In this document: positions 36,451-45,139 of the stretch, piece after piece
How the letters are laid out: each line of letters begins with the position of its first letter
How positions within the stretch are numbered: the first letter of the stretch is position 1
Source: Saccharopolyspora gloriosae
GTDB lineage: Bacteria > Actinomycetota > Actinomycetes > Mycobacteriales > Pseudonocardiaceae
DNA length: 64,000 bases
NCBI RefSeq assembly: GCF_022828475.1
Contig: NZ_CP059557.1
Coordinates: 806,001-870,000 of the forward strand
Reading direction: 5' to 3'
Made by a program: the position numbers and the translations under genes
Notes under the pieces: generated by a model
Seen by the model: the letters and a program-made list of their open reading frames with translations, nothing else
What the model was told of the DNA's origin: nothing
Database searches by the model: none

Positions 36451-36870
36451 TCAGCCGATGTTCGGGTCGAAGGTGAAGAGCACGAAGGTGCCCAGCACGA
36501 CCGTGATCAGGACCGAGACGTACAGCAGCATCTTCAGCCAGAACCGGGTGGCGTCCTTGCGGGAGTAGTCGTTGATCACGGTGCGAAGCCCGTTGCCGCC
36601 GTGCAGGCTGGCCAGCCACAACATCGTGAGGTCCCACAGCTGCCAGAACGGGGAGGCCCAGCGCCCCGCGACGAACGCGAAGTTGATCCGGTGCACCCCG
36701 CCGTCCAGGAACAGCATGATCAGCATGTGCCCGAGGACCAGGAACAGCAGCAACACGCCCGACAGGCGCATGAACAGCCAGCTGTAGAGCTCGAAGTTGC
36801 TGCGGCGGGCGGCCGGGCGCTTCGGGGACCGCGGTTTGTCGACCGACAGCGGCGCGTCAATGGTGGTCAT
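36451..36870 (-). CDS. sdhD: Succinate dehydrogenase membrane anchor subunit D
   Basis: A 139-aa membrane anchor with three hydrophobic helices. After a charged N-terminus (1-25) comes S-W-L-F-M-R-L-S-G-V-L-L-L-F-L-V-L-G-H (helix 1 with the conserved S-R and H), then W-D-L-T-M-L-W-L-A-S-L-H-G-G-N-G-L-R (helix 2 with the haem-ligand-like H), and a third helix toward the C-terminus. The H-G-x-N-G-L-R-x-x-x-x-D-Y signature is typical of actinobacterial SdhD. It starts 3 bp after the sdhC stop. Together with SdhC it binds quinone and haem b. Confidence 0.93.
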   Translation of the reverse strand: MTTIDAPLSVDKPRSPKRPAARRSNFELYSWLFMRLSGVLLLFLVLGHMLIMLFLDGGVHRINFAFVAGRWASPFWQLWDLTMLWLASLHGGNGLRTVINDYSRKDATRFWLKMLLYVSVLITVVLGTFVLFTFDPNIG

Positions 36871-36873
36871 GGG

Positions 36874-37311
36874 TCAGTGCCCCCCGAACAGTTCCGTGAC
36901 GGCGCGCGTGAGCATGCTGATGGCGGCGGGAACGATGAGCACCAGCCAGACCACCAGAACGGTCCAGAGCATCGGCTTCTGGTATTTCGGCCCGTTCGCC
37001 CAGAAGTCGACCAGCATGACGCGGATGCCGTTGAACGCGTGGAACAGCACCGCCGCGAGCAGACCCAGTTCGAACAGGATCATGATCGGGCTTTTGTAGG
37101 TTTCGATGACCGTGTCGTACGCCTCGGGCGATACCCGCACGAGAGCGGTGTCCAACACGTGCACGAACAGGAAGAAGAATGTGAGCACGCCCGTGATGCG
37201 GTGCGCTACCCACGACCACATGCCCAAATCACCGCGGTAGAGGGTTCCCTTGGCACGAGGATTGCCCTCGCGCTGGGGGGCCTCCGCCGCGGAGGCGGTG
37301 GTGCTGGCCAT
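36874..37311 (-). CDS. sdhC: Succinate dehydrogenase cytochrome b subunit
   Basis: A 145-aa subunit and first gene of sdhCDAB. Y-R-G-D-L-G-M-W-S-W-V-A-H-R-I-T-G-V is the SdhC signature with the S and R of the quinone site, and F-F-L-F-V-H is the first helix. F-H-A-F-N-G-I-R-V-M-L-V-D-F holds the haem-ligand histidine and G-I-R pattern. Three membrane helices are visible. GGAGGCC lies about 9 nt before the ATG at 37311. The operon promoter must lie in the interval immediately to the right. Confidence 0.93.
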   Translation of the reverse strand: MASTTASAAEAPQREGNPRAKGTLYRGDLGMWSWVAHRITGVLTFFFLFVHVLDTALVRVSPEAYDTVIETYKSPIMILFELGLLAAVLFHAFNGIRVMLVDFWANGPKYQKPMLWTVLVVWLVLIVPAAISMLTRAVTELFGGH

Positions 37312-38057
37312 GGTGGAAGGCCTCCAACGTCGCTGGTGGACTGACGACCCGTTCGGGAACGTGACGACCGGTCCGAGTCGTCAACATTCGTACGCCCGTC
37401 ACCGGCCACCTGAACTAGGGCCTGGACTTCTCGGATGCTAGACCCGCGCCATCCTTGCGGCCTACTCGCCTGTGCTCTGTGTGATCGACCAGACAAAGGC
37501 CCCAGCCTGGTGGATCGATGTAGAAATCAACTCGTGACACAAGGCAATGCGAAAGCAGCAGCGTCAAGACTTAATTTCGAGAGTCACGTCACCGGACGTG
37601 AGCCGCGTATCGGATCGGCCGATTCCAAGTGGAAATCACACCGCGCGGAGGCGGGCCTCGGCAGGCTGCCCGGAATCCTTCCCGAACGGGAGCCGGAGAT
37701 CGGGCCGTCGGAAGTGCGCGGCGAGGCTTTTTCGCCAACGACGCCACCGCCACCGGGCTGGAGCGGGCGAAGGCCGACCTGGGCTTGGCGGAGACGAAGG
37801 AGCTCGATGCCGCCGCCGGTGCGCCCGAGCACCCGGAGCCGGCGCGGCTGCGGTGCCGCAGGGCCGGCTCGACGGGCGGTGGTGACGTGATCGACCAGGC
37901 GGCGGGGTCGCTTCGCCGCAAGGCACGGCTTCGCCGCCCTTCGCGGGCGTCTGCGTCGGCGAGGAGCCGGGCGGAGGTCGCGTCGCGGGGCTCCCGCCCG
38001 TCGGTGGCCGGGCAGGTGCGACATTCATGGGGGAGATCGGACGAGGGCGGGAGCGGC
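37312..38057. other. sdh upstream region and repeat-bearing interval before cdd
   Basis: A 746-bp interval between the divergent sdhC and cdd genes. The left 250 bp should hold the sdh promoter. No coding sequence is evident: the frames that stay open are Arg/Pro-rich. Around 37900-37955 it carries a repeat that also occurs near 55920-55995. The unit CTTCGCCGC appears twice here, together with AAGGCACGGCTTC and CCCTTCGCGGGC. Confidence 0.5.
37908..37950. repeat. Dispersed GGCGAAG-type repeat, copy A
   Basis: On the minus strand this reads GCCCGCGAAGGGCGGCGAAG followed by CCGTGCCTTGCGGCGAAG. The same building blocks (GTGCCTTGCGGCGAAG and CCCGCGAAGGGCGG) occur on the plus strand at 55925-55996 in the opposite order, which makes this a dispersed, modular repeat. 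Confidence 0.65.
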
Positions 38058-38435
38058 ATGGAGACGGTGAACTGGGAGGCGCTGCGTGCGGCGGCCGTGG
38101 AGGTCGCGGCGAAGGCGTACTGCCCCTACTCGAAGCTCCAAGTGGGCGCGGCGGCGATCTGCGACGACGGGCGACTGGTCGTCGGCTGCAACGTCGAGAA
38201 CGGCTCTTACGGGGTGACGCTGTGCGCCGAGTGCACGATGGCGGGGCAGCTGCGGCTCACCGGCGGCGGCAGGTTCGTCGCCGTGGCCTGCCGCAGCGGT
38301 CAAGGTGAGCTGCTCATGCCGTGCGGGCGATGTCGTCAGCTGCTGTACGAGCTCGGCGGCCCCGACTGCCAGGTCGACACCCCGCGCGGCATCGCCCGGA
38401 TGCGGGAGGTCCTCCCGGACGCGTTCGAGCTCTGA
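38058..38435 (+). CDS. cdd: Cytidine deaminase
   Basis: A 125-aa tetramer-type cytidine/deoxycytidine deaminase. A-Y-C-P-Y-S-K-L-Q-V-G-A-A is the N-terminal signature, C-N-V-E-N-G-S-Y-G binds the nucleoside, C-A-E (Cys ligand and catalytic Glu) and P-C-G-R-C-R-Q (two Cys ligands) form the zinc site. GGGAGC stands just before the ATG at 38058. It yields uridine/deoxyuridine for the downstream pyrimidine phosphorylase gene deoA (210-bp gap, same strand), and probably shares regulation with it. Confidence 0.95.
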   Translation: METVNWEALRAAAVEVAAKAYCPYSKLQVGAAAICDDGRLVVGCNVENGSYGVTLCAECTMAGQLRLTGGGRFVAVACRSGQGELLMPCGRCRQLLYELGGPDCQVDTPRGIARMREVLPDAFEL

Positions 38436-38644
38436 GGGATTCCGCTGCGAGCGCGCGCAGGTGTTCGGGGGACCTCGCGCCGCGCGGGTGGTCGCTTCGC
38501 CGCCGGCAGGGCGCGGATCGAAGCCATCCCGCACGGGCTCGGCACCGCGGCGCGTTCTCGCCGCGGGCGACAATCCGGGGCGCGAGGTGATCTCATCGCC
38601 GGCAGCACCCGGCGCCGGGCCGGGGATGGTGAGGGGATCGTCTG

Positions 38645-39925
38645 ATGGCGCACTCGGTGATCGACGTGATCCGCGCGAAGCGCGACGGCGACCGTCTCGA
38701 CGACGAGCAGATCGACTGGGTGGTCGACGCCTACACTCGCGGCGAGGTGGCCGAGGAGCAGATGGCGGCGCTGGCGATGGCGGTTCTGCTGCGCGGCATG
38801 GATCGCGCCGAGACGGCCCGCTGGACCGCGGCGATGATCGGCTCCGGCGAGCGGCTCGACCTCGCAGGCGTCCCGCGCTCCACAGTGGACAAGCACTCGA
38901 CCGGCGGGGTCGGCGACAAGATCACTTTGCCGCTCACTCCGCTGGTCGCGGCGTGCGGAGCGGCGGTGCCGCAGCTGTCCGGCCGTGGACTCGGGCACAC
39001 CGGCGGCACGCTGGACAAGCTGGAGTCCGTTCCCGGTTGGAACGCACGGCTGTCGGCGGCCGAGATCCGCGCTCAACTCACCGAGATCGGCGCCGTGGTG
39101 TGCGCGGCCACCGAGGGCATCGCGCCCGCCGACCGCAAGCTCTACGCGCTGCGCGACGTCACCGGCACCGTCGAGTCCATCCCGTTGATCGCCAGCTCGA
39201 TCATGAGCAAGAAGATCGCGGAGGGCGCCGAATCCCTGGTGCTCGACGTGAAATGCGGTTCCGGCGCGTTCATGAAGGACCTGGATCAGGCGCGGGCGCT
39301 GGCCGATGAGCTGGTCTCGATCGGCACCGCGCACGGCGTCCGAGCGAGCGCACTGCTCACCGACATGTCGGTGCCGCTGGGCGTCGCCGTGGGCAATGCG
39401 CTGGAGGTGGCCGAGTCCGTCGAGGTGCTGCAGGGCGGCGGCCCGGCGGACGTGGTCGAGCTGACGCTGGCACTGGCGCGGGAAATGCTCACCCACGCAG
39501 GTCTGTCCGATGTGGACCCGGCGGAGGTGCTGTCATCGGGGAGGGCCTTCGACTCCTGGCGCGCGATGATCGGCGCCCAGGGCGGTGATCCGGACGCGGA
39601 ACTGCCCACGGCCGCGCACGTCGAGACCTTCGAGGCCCCGGCGACCGGAATTCTGTCTACTTTGGACGCCTATGCGGTGGGGCTCGCCGCATGGCGGCTG
39701 GGCGCGGGCCGCGCCCGCAAGGAGGACGCCGTGCAGCACGCCGCAGGCATCCGCTGCCTGGCGAAACCGGGCGACCAGGTCACCGAGGGCGCCCCGCTGC
39801 TCGAACTCCACACCGACACCCCCGACAAGCTCCCCGCCGCCCGCGAGGCCCTGGCGGAAACCGTCACGATCACCTCTGAGGCCCCCGCTCGAACCCCGCT
39901 GATCCTCGACACGATCCGCCCCTGA
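38645..39925 (+). CDS. deoA: Thymidine/pyrimidine nucleoside phosphorylase
   Basis: A 426-aa enzyme that splits thymidine or deoxyuridine into base and deoxyribose-1-phosphate. K-H-S-T-G-G-V-G-D binds phosphate, S-G-R-G-L-G-H-T-G-G-T-L-D-K-L-E is the family signature, and V-K-C-G-S-G-A-F-M-K follows. The C-terminal alpha/beta domain (A-V-G-L-A-A-W-R-L-G-A-G-R) is intact. The ATG at 38645 follows GAGGGG at about 8 nt. With cdd upstream and deoC about 8 kb away it forms the deoxynucleoside catabolic set, feeding deoxyribose phosphate to DeoC after mutase action. Confidence 0.95.
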   Translation: MAHSVIDVIRAKRDGDRLDDEQIDWVVDAYTRGEVAEEQMAALAMAVLLRGMDRAETARWTAAMIGSGERLDLAGVPRSTVDKHSTGGVGDKITLPLTPLVAACGAAVPQLSGRGLGHTGGTLDKLESVPGWNARLSAAEIRAQLTEIGAVVCAATEGIAPADRKLYALRDVTGTVESIPLIASSIMSKKIAEGAESLVLDVKCGSGAFMKDLDQARALADELVSIGTAHGVRASALLTDMSVPLGVAVGNALEVAESVEVLQGGGPADVVELTLALAREMLTHAGLSDVDPAEVLSSGRAFDSWRAMIGAQGGDPDAELPTAAHVETFEAPATGILSTLDAYAVGLAAWRLGAGRARKEDAVQHAAGIRCLAKPGDQVTEGAPLLELHTDTPDKLPAAREALAETVTITSEAPARTPLILDTIRP

Positions 39926-39945
39926 CCGGCCTGCAGTGCGGGGCG

Positions 39946-40168
39946 AGTGAACGGACCGTTCGTCCAACCGGACTGGACGAACGGTCCGTTCACTCCACCG
40001 ACACCCGCGAGCGACGTCCACCCCGGAGATGAGTGAACGGACTGTTCGTCCCATCTAGTCGGACGAACGGTCCGTTCACTCTGAACCCGAACCCGCGGGG
40101 GCGACGGCTGATCGAAATGAGTGAACGGACCGTTCATCCAACGAGACTGGACGAACGGTCCGTTCACT
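39946..40168. repeat. Three tandem AGTGAACGG...CCGTTCACT palindromic elements
   Basis: Three hairpin-forming units lie in the 327-bp gap between deoA and the coiled-coil gene. Unit 1: arms 39946-39966 and 39974-39994 (21 bp, perfect, 7-nt loop). Unit 2: arms 40032-40051 and 40061-40080 (20 bp, one wobble, 9-nt loop). Unit 3: arms 40120-40140 and 40148-40168 (21 bp, one wobble, 7-nt loop). Each arm contains GAACGG-N-CCGTTC, itself a palindrome. Unit period is 86-88 bp; the intervening sequences are unrelated. Short frames through the units read N-G-P-F but are not supported as genes. Confidence 0.9.
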
Positions 40169-40204
40169 CCCGGACAAGCCTCCTGGCGGCATCGGAAATG
40201 CGAC

Positions 40205-40236
40205 AGGGCCGCGGTTCCCGGAGGAACCGCGGCCCT
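40205..40236. terminator. Hairpin terminator of the coiled-coil gene
   Basis: AGGGCCGCGGTTCC (40205-40218) pairs perfectly with 40223-40236 around a 4-nt CGGA loop, 17 bp after the stop of the leftward gene at 40253. It can act in both directions. Confidence 0.85.
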
Positions 40237-40252
40237 GGCCGGTGCTGGGAGG

Positions 40253-41461
40253 TCAGGCGCTCTCGGCGGCGTAACCCTCGTCGGAGGAGTCGTCCGAGCC
40301 CAGTGCCTTGGCGTCACCGTCGCGCTTGGCGCTCTTCGAGCGACCACGGTTGTTGCGCTGCTGGCGGGGCAGCGTGGTGGGCGGCGGCGGGCTGGACGGC
40401 CCGCTGCCACCGAGGATCAGCTCCGCGAACGTGGCCATGGCCTCGTCCAGCTGACCGGCGTGCCGCCGCTCGGTCTCCTCGTTGGCCTGGCGGACCATCG
40501 TGTCCACCGCGTCGGAGTCCGGCCGCGAGGCGAGGGTGCCGCTGATCTGCGACAGGTTCTGCGCCAGCGTGCCGCCGAGCTCGCCGAGGCCGGACTTGAC
40601 GCCCTCTTCGACGGTGTCGAGCCGGGTGCTGACGCCCTGCTCGACCGCCTCGATGCGGGTGTGCACGTTGTCCTCGACGTTGTCCAACCGGCCGGACACG
40701 CGGTCGAGCCGCTCGGTGAGCTGCTCCAGCCGCTCGGCCAGCTTGTCCAGCTTCTCCGTCGGGTCCACCGCGGGACGCTCGGCGAGCGCGTCGAGGCCGG
40801 TCTGCAGCTGGTCGCGGCTGCCGGAGACGGCTTCGGTGAGCGCGCCCTGCACGCCGCTGCCGGTCTCGGTGACCGCGCGCTGCAGGGATTCGCGGGTGCC
40901 GTCGAGGTGCTCGTGCACGCCCTCGTCGATCTCGGCGAACCGGCCGCGCAGGCTGGTCTCCAGGCCGTCGATGCGCTCGCGGACCTGACCGGTCACCGAA
41001 CCCGGAATCGCTTCCAGGCGGGTGTCCTGCTTGTCGAGGTGGCCGCCGAGCTCGTCGAGGCGCTTGTGGATGTGGGCGAGCTTGTCCTCCAACCCGTCCA
41101 TCCGGCCCGCGACGCCGTCGAAGCGTCCGGAGACGCCGTCGAGCCGGCCGTCGAGCTGCGCGAACGGCTTGGCGAGCTTGTCGAACAGGCCGTCCACGGC
41201 GAGCTTGACGTCGCCGATGACCCCGTCTTGGGCGTCGATCTTGGAGAGCGCTTCGTCGACGCGCTCGGTCAGCACGCCGAGCTCGGTGCGGTCGGGGAGC
41301 TCGGACAGCCGCTTGCGGACGGAGCCCAGCGATTCGAGCGGGGACATCCGGGCGTGGATCTCGTCGAGTGCGTCGAAAATCTGCTGCTGCTCGCTCTCGC
41401 GGATTTCGGCCGCACGCGTGAGCATGTTCCGCATGCGGTCGAAGGACATGTTCTCGTTCAC
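40253..41461 (-). CDS. Long coiled-coil protein (about 402 aa)
   Basis: A protein dominated by amphipathic helix. The GTG at 41461 is my start: AAGGA lies 10 nt upstream, and an ATG at 41449 is an alternative. Residues about 20-350 consist of heptad-like segments with many G-R-L-D-G-V, G-L-E-D-K-L and R-L-E-Q-L-T-E-R-L-D-R-V repeats, giving a long parallel coiled coil or apolipoprotein-like stack. The C-terminal 60 residues are Pro/Ser-rich, then basic (R-Q-Q-R-N-N-R-G-R-S-K), then acidic, which suggests a disordered, possibly nucleic-acid-binding tail. No signal peptide or membrane helix is visible. Divergent from add. A structural or DivIVA-like scaffold role is possible but unproven. Confidence 0.75.
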   Translation of the reverse strand: MNENMSFDRMRNMLTRAAEIRESEQQQIFDALDEIHARMSPLESLGSVRKRLSELPDRTELGVLTERVDEALSKIDAQDGVIGDVKLAVDGLFDKLAKPFAQLDGRLDGVSGRFDGVAGRMDGLEDKLAHIHKRLDELGGHLDKQDTRLEAIPGSVTGQVRERIDGLETSLRGRFAEIDEGVHEHLDGTRESLQRAVTETGSGVQGALTEAVSGSRDQLQTGLDALAERPAVDPTEKLDKLAERLEQLTERLDRVSGRLDNVEDNVHTRIEAVEQGVSTRLDTVEEGVKSGLGELGGTLAQNLSQISGTLASRPDSDAVDTMVRQANEETERRHAGQLDEAMATFAELILGGSGPSSPPPPTTLPRQQRNNRGRSKSAKRDGDAKALGSDDSSDEGYAAESA

Positions 41462-41736
41462 GGCTCGGACGTCCTTCGTCGAGGGGCAGGTGAGGACTAA
41501 TGGAGCGTAGCTACTCGATTCCCGCGTTCCCAGCCGCCCCCGGATACATTGAGTTAGCGCATCGGGATCCGTCACTCTGAATGATGGTCGAGAACTAGGC
41601 CGTTCAGCCCAGTGTTCGTGTATGTCAATAGGGCGCCAGGGTTGCGCTTAGGCTATCCGGGTGACTTCTGCGGGTACGTGCATTCGGGTGGTTTTTCGGC
41701 CGCCGCAGCCCGCGCGAAGCGTCCGTAGCCGGGTTG

Positions 41737-41748
41737 TAACGTAGTGCC
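41737..41748 (+). promoter_or_regulatory. Leaderless-type -10 element of add
   Basis: TAACGT at 41737-41742 lies 6 nt before the add ATG at 41749, and no Shine-Dalgarno is present. That spacing fits a transcript starting at the A of the ATG. Confidence 0.55.
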
Positions 41749-42837
41749 ATGTCAACACCGGTGAGCTTGGACACGATCCGACTGGCCCCCAAAGTCCTGC
41801 TGCACGACCACCTCGACGGTGGCCTGCGGCCGCAGACGGTCATCGACCTGGCCGCCGAAGTCGGTTACGCGGGGCTGCCGCACCAGGACGCGGAAACGCT
41901 CGGTTCGTGGTTTCGGGAAGCGGCGGACTCGGGCTCGTTGGAGCGGTACCTGGAGACGTTCGCGCACACCGTGGCCGTGATGCAGACCGCGGAGGCGCTA
42001 CGTCGGGTATCCGCCGAATGTGTCGAGGACCTGGCGGCCGATGGGGTGGTCTACGCCGAGGTTCGCTACGCGCCGGAGTTGTTCCAGGACGGCGGATTGA
42101 GCCTGTCGGAGATCGTGGAATCCGTACAGGAGGGATTCCGCGAAGGTGAACGCCGTGCGGAATCGCAAGGAAAACTTATCCGGATCGGAACATTGCTCTG
42201 CGCGATGCGGCAGAACGCGCGTTCCGCGGAAATCGCGGAACTCGCGGTGCGCTATCGGGACGCCGAGGTGGTGGGTTTCGACATCGCGGGTCCGGAGGCC
42301 GGATTCCCGCCCACCCGCAACCTGGACGCCTTCGAATACCTGCGCCAGCAGAACGCGCACTTCACCGTCCACGCAGGTGAGGCGTTCGGGTTGCCGTCCA
42401 TCTGGGAGGCCATCCAGCACTGCGGCGCGGAGCGGCTCGGGCACGGCGTGCGGATCGTCGACGACATCAAGGTCGACGACGACGGCGAGGTGCGCCTGGG
42501 CAGGTTGGCGTCCTACGTGCGGGATCGGCGCATCCCGCTGGAGATGTGCCCGTCGTCGAACTTGCAGACCGGTGCCGCGGCCTCGCTCGCCGACCACCCG
42601 ATCGGACTGCTGAGCCGGCTGCGGTTCCGCGTCACGGTGAACACCGACAACCGCTTGATGAGCCACTGCACGATGTCCAGCGAGTTCGCCGCGCTGCACG
42701 AGACGTTCGGTTACGGCTGGGCGGACATGCAGTGGTTCACGGTGAACGCGATGAAGTCCTCGTTCCTCGGCTTCGACGATCGCCTGGCGATCATCAACGA
42801 CGCGATCAAGCCCGGCTACGCGACCCTGATGGGCTGA
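41749..42837 (+). CDS. add: Adenosine deaminase
   Basis: A 362-aa zinc enzyme converting adenosine/deoxyadenosine to (deoxy)inosine. H-D-H-L-D-G (two His ligands), H-A-G-E (third His and catalytic Glu), G-H-G-V-R (active-site His) and N-T-D-N (Asp ligand) are all present; the usual second Asp of N-T-D-D is an Asn, as in many actinobacterial versions. No ribosome site precedes the ATG; a -10-like TAACGT ends 6 nt upstream, so the message is probably leaderless. The product inosine is a substrate for the purine nucleoside phosphorylase at 56208. Confidence 0.95.
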   Translation: MSTPVSLDTIRLAPKVLLHDHLDGGLRPQTVIDLAAEVGYAGLPHQDAETLGSWFREAADSGSLERYLETFAHTVAVMQTAEALRRVSAECVEDLAADGVVYAEVRYAPELFQDGGLSLSEIVESVQEGFREGERRAESQGKLIRIGTLLCAMRQNARSAEIAELAVRYRDAEVVGFDIAGPEAGFPPTRNLDAFEYLRQQNAHFTVHAGEAFGLPSIWEAIQHCGAERLGHGVRIVDDIKVDDDGEVRLGRLASYVRDRRIPLEMCPSSNLQTGAAASLADHPIGLLSRLRFRVTVNTDNRLMSHCTMSSEFAALHETFGYGWADMQWFTVNAMKSSFLGFDDRLAIINDAIKPGYATLMG

Positions 42838-42858
42838 TCGCAGGTTCCGCGCAAGCGA

Positions 42859-42890
42859 AACGGGCCGCCCGAATCGTCGGGCGGCCCGTT
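42859..42890. terminator. Terminator between add and the acidic protein gene
   Basis: AACGGGCCGCCCGA (42859-42872) pairs perfectly with 42877-42890 around the 4-nt loop ATCG, between the convergent add and leftward 42902-44128 genes. Confidence 0.88.
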
Positions 42891-42901
42891 CACGTTGCCG
42901 G

Positions 42902-44128
42902 TCAGTGCTTGCGCAGGCGCTGGTCCTCGAACTGCGTGACGAGTTCCCGCCAGGCCGCGACCTCCGCGTCGAACGGCGGGCTCGGGGGCAACCGGTTCGG
43001 GCTGGGACGCAGCACGAACGACACCAGCCAGCCGAGCCGCTCCGAAGGCTGCAGCGCCTCGTCCACGGTCTTGTCGTCGGCCCAGGCGGCGGCGTCCAGC
43101 AGCAGTTCCTCGGCCAGATCCAGCTGATTCGGGTCCACTTCGGACGGTCCGGCTGCGAGGTCGTCGTCCAGCCCGGTGAACGCGTAGCTGTTGTCCGGGT
43201 CGACCTCGATCTCCAGCTCACCGCCGGTCGCCCGCTGCGTCACCTGCGGCCAGGTCGCTACTCGCGCCAGGTCGTTGTCCTCCAACGCCTCGCCCTCGGC
43301 GAGGAACCGGGCGAGCGCGCGCGGCGAGCCGAACACGTCGATGCGCCCGTCGGAACCGAGGAACACCGGGTCGTCGTCGAGGTAGCAGCGCAGCGAGTAG
43401 AACTCGCCCTGACCTGTGATGATCCGGATCGGGTCGATGCCGATCTCGCCCCAGAAGCCGGGCTCGGATTCCTCGTCCACCGGGTCCACATCGGACTCGG
43501 AGTCGGTCTGTTCGGCCTCGTCGTGCTCCAGGGCCTCGGCGAGCTCGGTCTCCGCGGTGGCCACGGCGTCCGCGGGCACCTCCGGAGTGCTCACGACGGA
43601 GTCGAGCGCGTCGAGCAGCTCGTCCCAGCGCTCGGCGACCACGGCGCACAGCTCGGACCAGCGCTTCTGCCCGTCCTTGCCGGTGAACACGAGGGTGCCC
43701 TGGTCGAGCAGGCTGAAGCCGTCCGCCGCGTCGAGGACCTCGTGCACGGTGTCCAGTTCGCACACGTCGGCCAGCGAGCGCGCGATCTCCACGATGTCGT
43801 GCAGCTCGTTGATCGCCCAGACGTCCGGCGTCTCGGCCACCAGCTCGGGCACGCCCACCAGGTCGAACTGGTGATCCTCGTCCGGATTCAGCTCGACCGC
43901 CGACAACGCGGGAACCACGTGCCAGGCGGGGTGATCGTCGAGGTCGTGTTCGCGTGCGGTGCGCACGAACGCGGCGAGCCTCGCGGCGTCGGGGAACGCG
44001 TAGAGGTCCTCCTCGTGGCCGAGGAAGGCCTCCCAGTCCTCGCCGTCCTCCCGCCATCGCGGTGCCCACAAGGTGACCACGTCACCTTGTGGTAGCCCCA
44101 GTTCGATGGGGACGATGTCCTGCGCCAT
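42902..44128 (-). CDS. Acidic protein of unknown function with internal repeat (408 aa)
   Basis: A strongly acidic cytosolic protein with no catalytic motif I recognise. GGAGG lies 7 nt before the ATG. Two copies of a module are visible: residues about 20-60 (D-L-Y-A-F-P-D-A-A-R-L-A-A-F-V) and about 240-295 (G-R-I-D-V-F-G-S-P-R-A-L-A-R-F-L-A-E-G), each preceded by strand-like segments. Between them lies an acidic, probably disordered stretch (D-S-E-S-D-V-D-P-V-D-E-E). Homologues are, as I recall, conserved in actinomycetes next to add and sometimes labelled primosomal protein without good basis. It converges with add. I do not assign a function. Confidence 0.75.
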   Translation of the reverse strand: MAQDIVPIELGLPQGDVVTLWAPRWREDGEDWEAFLGHEEDLYAFPDAARLAAFVRTAREHDLDDHPAWHVVPALSAVELNPDEDHQFDLVGVPELVAETPDVWAINELHDIVEIARSLADVCELDTVHEVLDAADGFSLLDQGTLVFTGKDGQKRWSELCAVVAERWDELLDALDSVVSTPEVPADAVATAETELAEALEHDEAEQTDSESDVDPVDEESEPGFWGEIGIDPIRIITGQGEFYSLRCYLDDDPVFLGSDGRIDVFGSPRALARFLAEGEALEDNDLARVATWPQVTQRATGGELEIEVDPDNSYAFTGLDDDLAAGPSEVDPNQLDLAEELLLDAAAWADDKTVDEALQPSERLGWLVSFVLRPSPNRLPPSPPFDAEVAAWRELVTQFEDQRLRKH

Positions 44129-44325
44129 CTTCCTACCTCCGGTCGCCGAACCAGACGTCCGCGAAGCCTACGGGTTGCCCGACGCACGCCTGCCGTCCGG
44201 TCGGGCTGCCTACCGTATCGACCTTGTCGAGCCGGTTCGCAACCACTGGGGTCGCCACGGTCGTCCGAGGTGAGAAGCGGCGCGGTCACGGTTGGCGGTA
44301 CCGGCGCCCCGTCGCCCCGTCGATC

Positions 44326-44916
44326 ATGATGCGAATGGATGTCACGGAGCTGTGGACGAGAATCGTGCTTTGGTTGGGTGAGCACGCCCCGGTGACCGCA
44401 GCGGCCCTGCTTCCGCCTTCCGCGCCACCGGATTTCGCCGAGCTGGAAACGGAATTCGAGATCCGGTTGCCGGAGGAGCTGCGGGAGTGGTGGACCAGCT
44501 GTGGCGGCACCGACGGTGACGTCCTCGCCGATGTGCTGCCGCCGTTCTACACGCCCTACAGCGCGCAGCGCGCGTGGGAAGTGTGGAGCGGGCACCGCAA
44601 GATCTGGGCGGCGCAGTGGGAACGTCCCGCGTGCGACTACTACGCGGGCTCGCCGGGGTCGAGTTATCACCCGGCGTGGATTCCCATCGCCGGGGACGGG
44701 TTCGCCGATGAGCTGGTGGTGGACCTGCGGCCGGGACCGATGCGCGGGTGCGTGCTGGAGTGGGAGCAAGAGGCCGGGCAGGTGCAACGTCCGGAGTGGC
44801 GCAGCATTTCGGCGATGCTCACCGACGTGCACCGGTCGTTGACCGAGGGCGCCTCCGCCGGGCACAGCCACCCGACGGTCACCGAGGACGGCAGGTTGGA
44901 CTGGCAGATCCGCTGA
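44326..44916 (+). CDS. SMI1/KNR4-type protein
   Basis: A 196-aa protein of the SMI1/KNR4 (SUKH) superfamily. L-E-T-E-F-E-I-R-L-P-E-E-L-R-E-W-W is the family's opening helix, followed by the conserved Y-H-P-A-W-I-P-I-A-G-D-G (aromatic-rich strand with the G-D-G turn) and later V-L-E-W-E-Q-E. The C-terminal T-E-D-G-R-L-D-W-Q-I is normal. The start is uncertain: ATGs at 44326, 44329 (different frame) and 44335 are available, and none has a clear ribosome site. SUKH proteins are often immunity proteins of polymorphic toxin systems, but this solitary form is a common housekeeping-type variant. No toxin is adjacent. Confidence 0.85.
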   Translation: MMRMDVTELWTRIVLWLGEHAPVTAAALLPPSAPPDFAELETEFEIRLPEELREWWTSCGGTDGDVLADVLPPFYTPYSAQRAWEVWSGHRKIWAAQWERPACDYYAGSPGSSYHPAWIPIAGDGFADELVVDLRPGPMRGCVLEWEQEAGQVQRPEWRSISAMLTDVHRSLTEGASAGHSHPTVTEDGRLDWQIR

Positions 44917-44921
44917 CGCCG

Positions 44922-44961
44922 CCGGCGGTCCGCGCGCCGGTCGGGAGGCGCGGACCGCCGG
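44922..44961. terminator. Terminator after the SMI1/KNR4 gene
   Basis: CCGGCGGTCCGCGC (44922-44935) pairs perfectly with 44948-44961 around a 12-nt loop, just after the SMI1/KNR4 stop codon and before the convergent aldehyde dehydrogenase gene. Confidence 0.85.
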
Positions 44962-45139
44962 TGACGCCGGCGCGGTCCGCCCGCCGGGCCGCTTCCCCGA
45001 ATCACCGCCCACCTGAATCGCAGCAGGTGGGCGGTTCGCGTTCAGGGGCCGGTGGGGCGATCGCCATCCGGCCTTGGCCGGAGGATGCTCCAAAGGTGTA
45101 TTCCACCGCGAACGCGGTCCGCACGATCGAGCGATGCGC

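Noticed and set aside
39946-40168. CRISPR array or tRNA-like cluster
   Set aside because: Each unit is a long perfect hairpin rather than a short direct repeat with a spacer, and no cas gene or cloverleaf is present.
44326-44916. Immunity gene of a polymorphic toxin system (SUKH family)
   Set aside because: No toxin, nuclease or ESX/LXG gene is adjacent; solitary SMI1/KNR4 genes are common.
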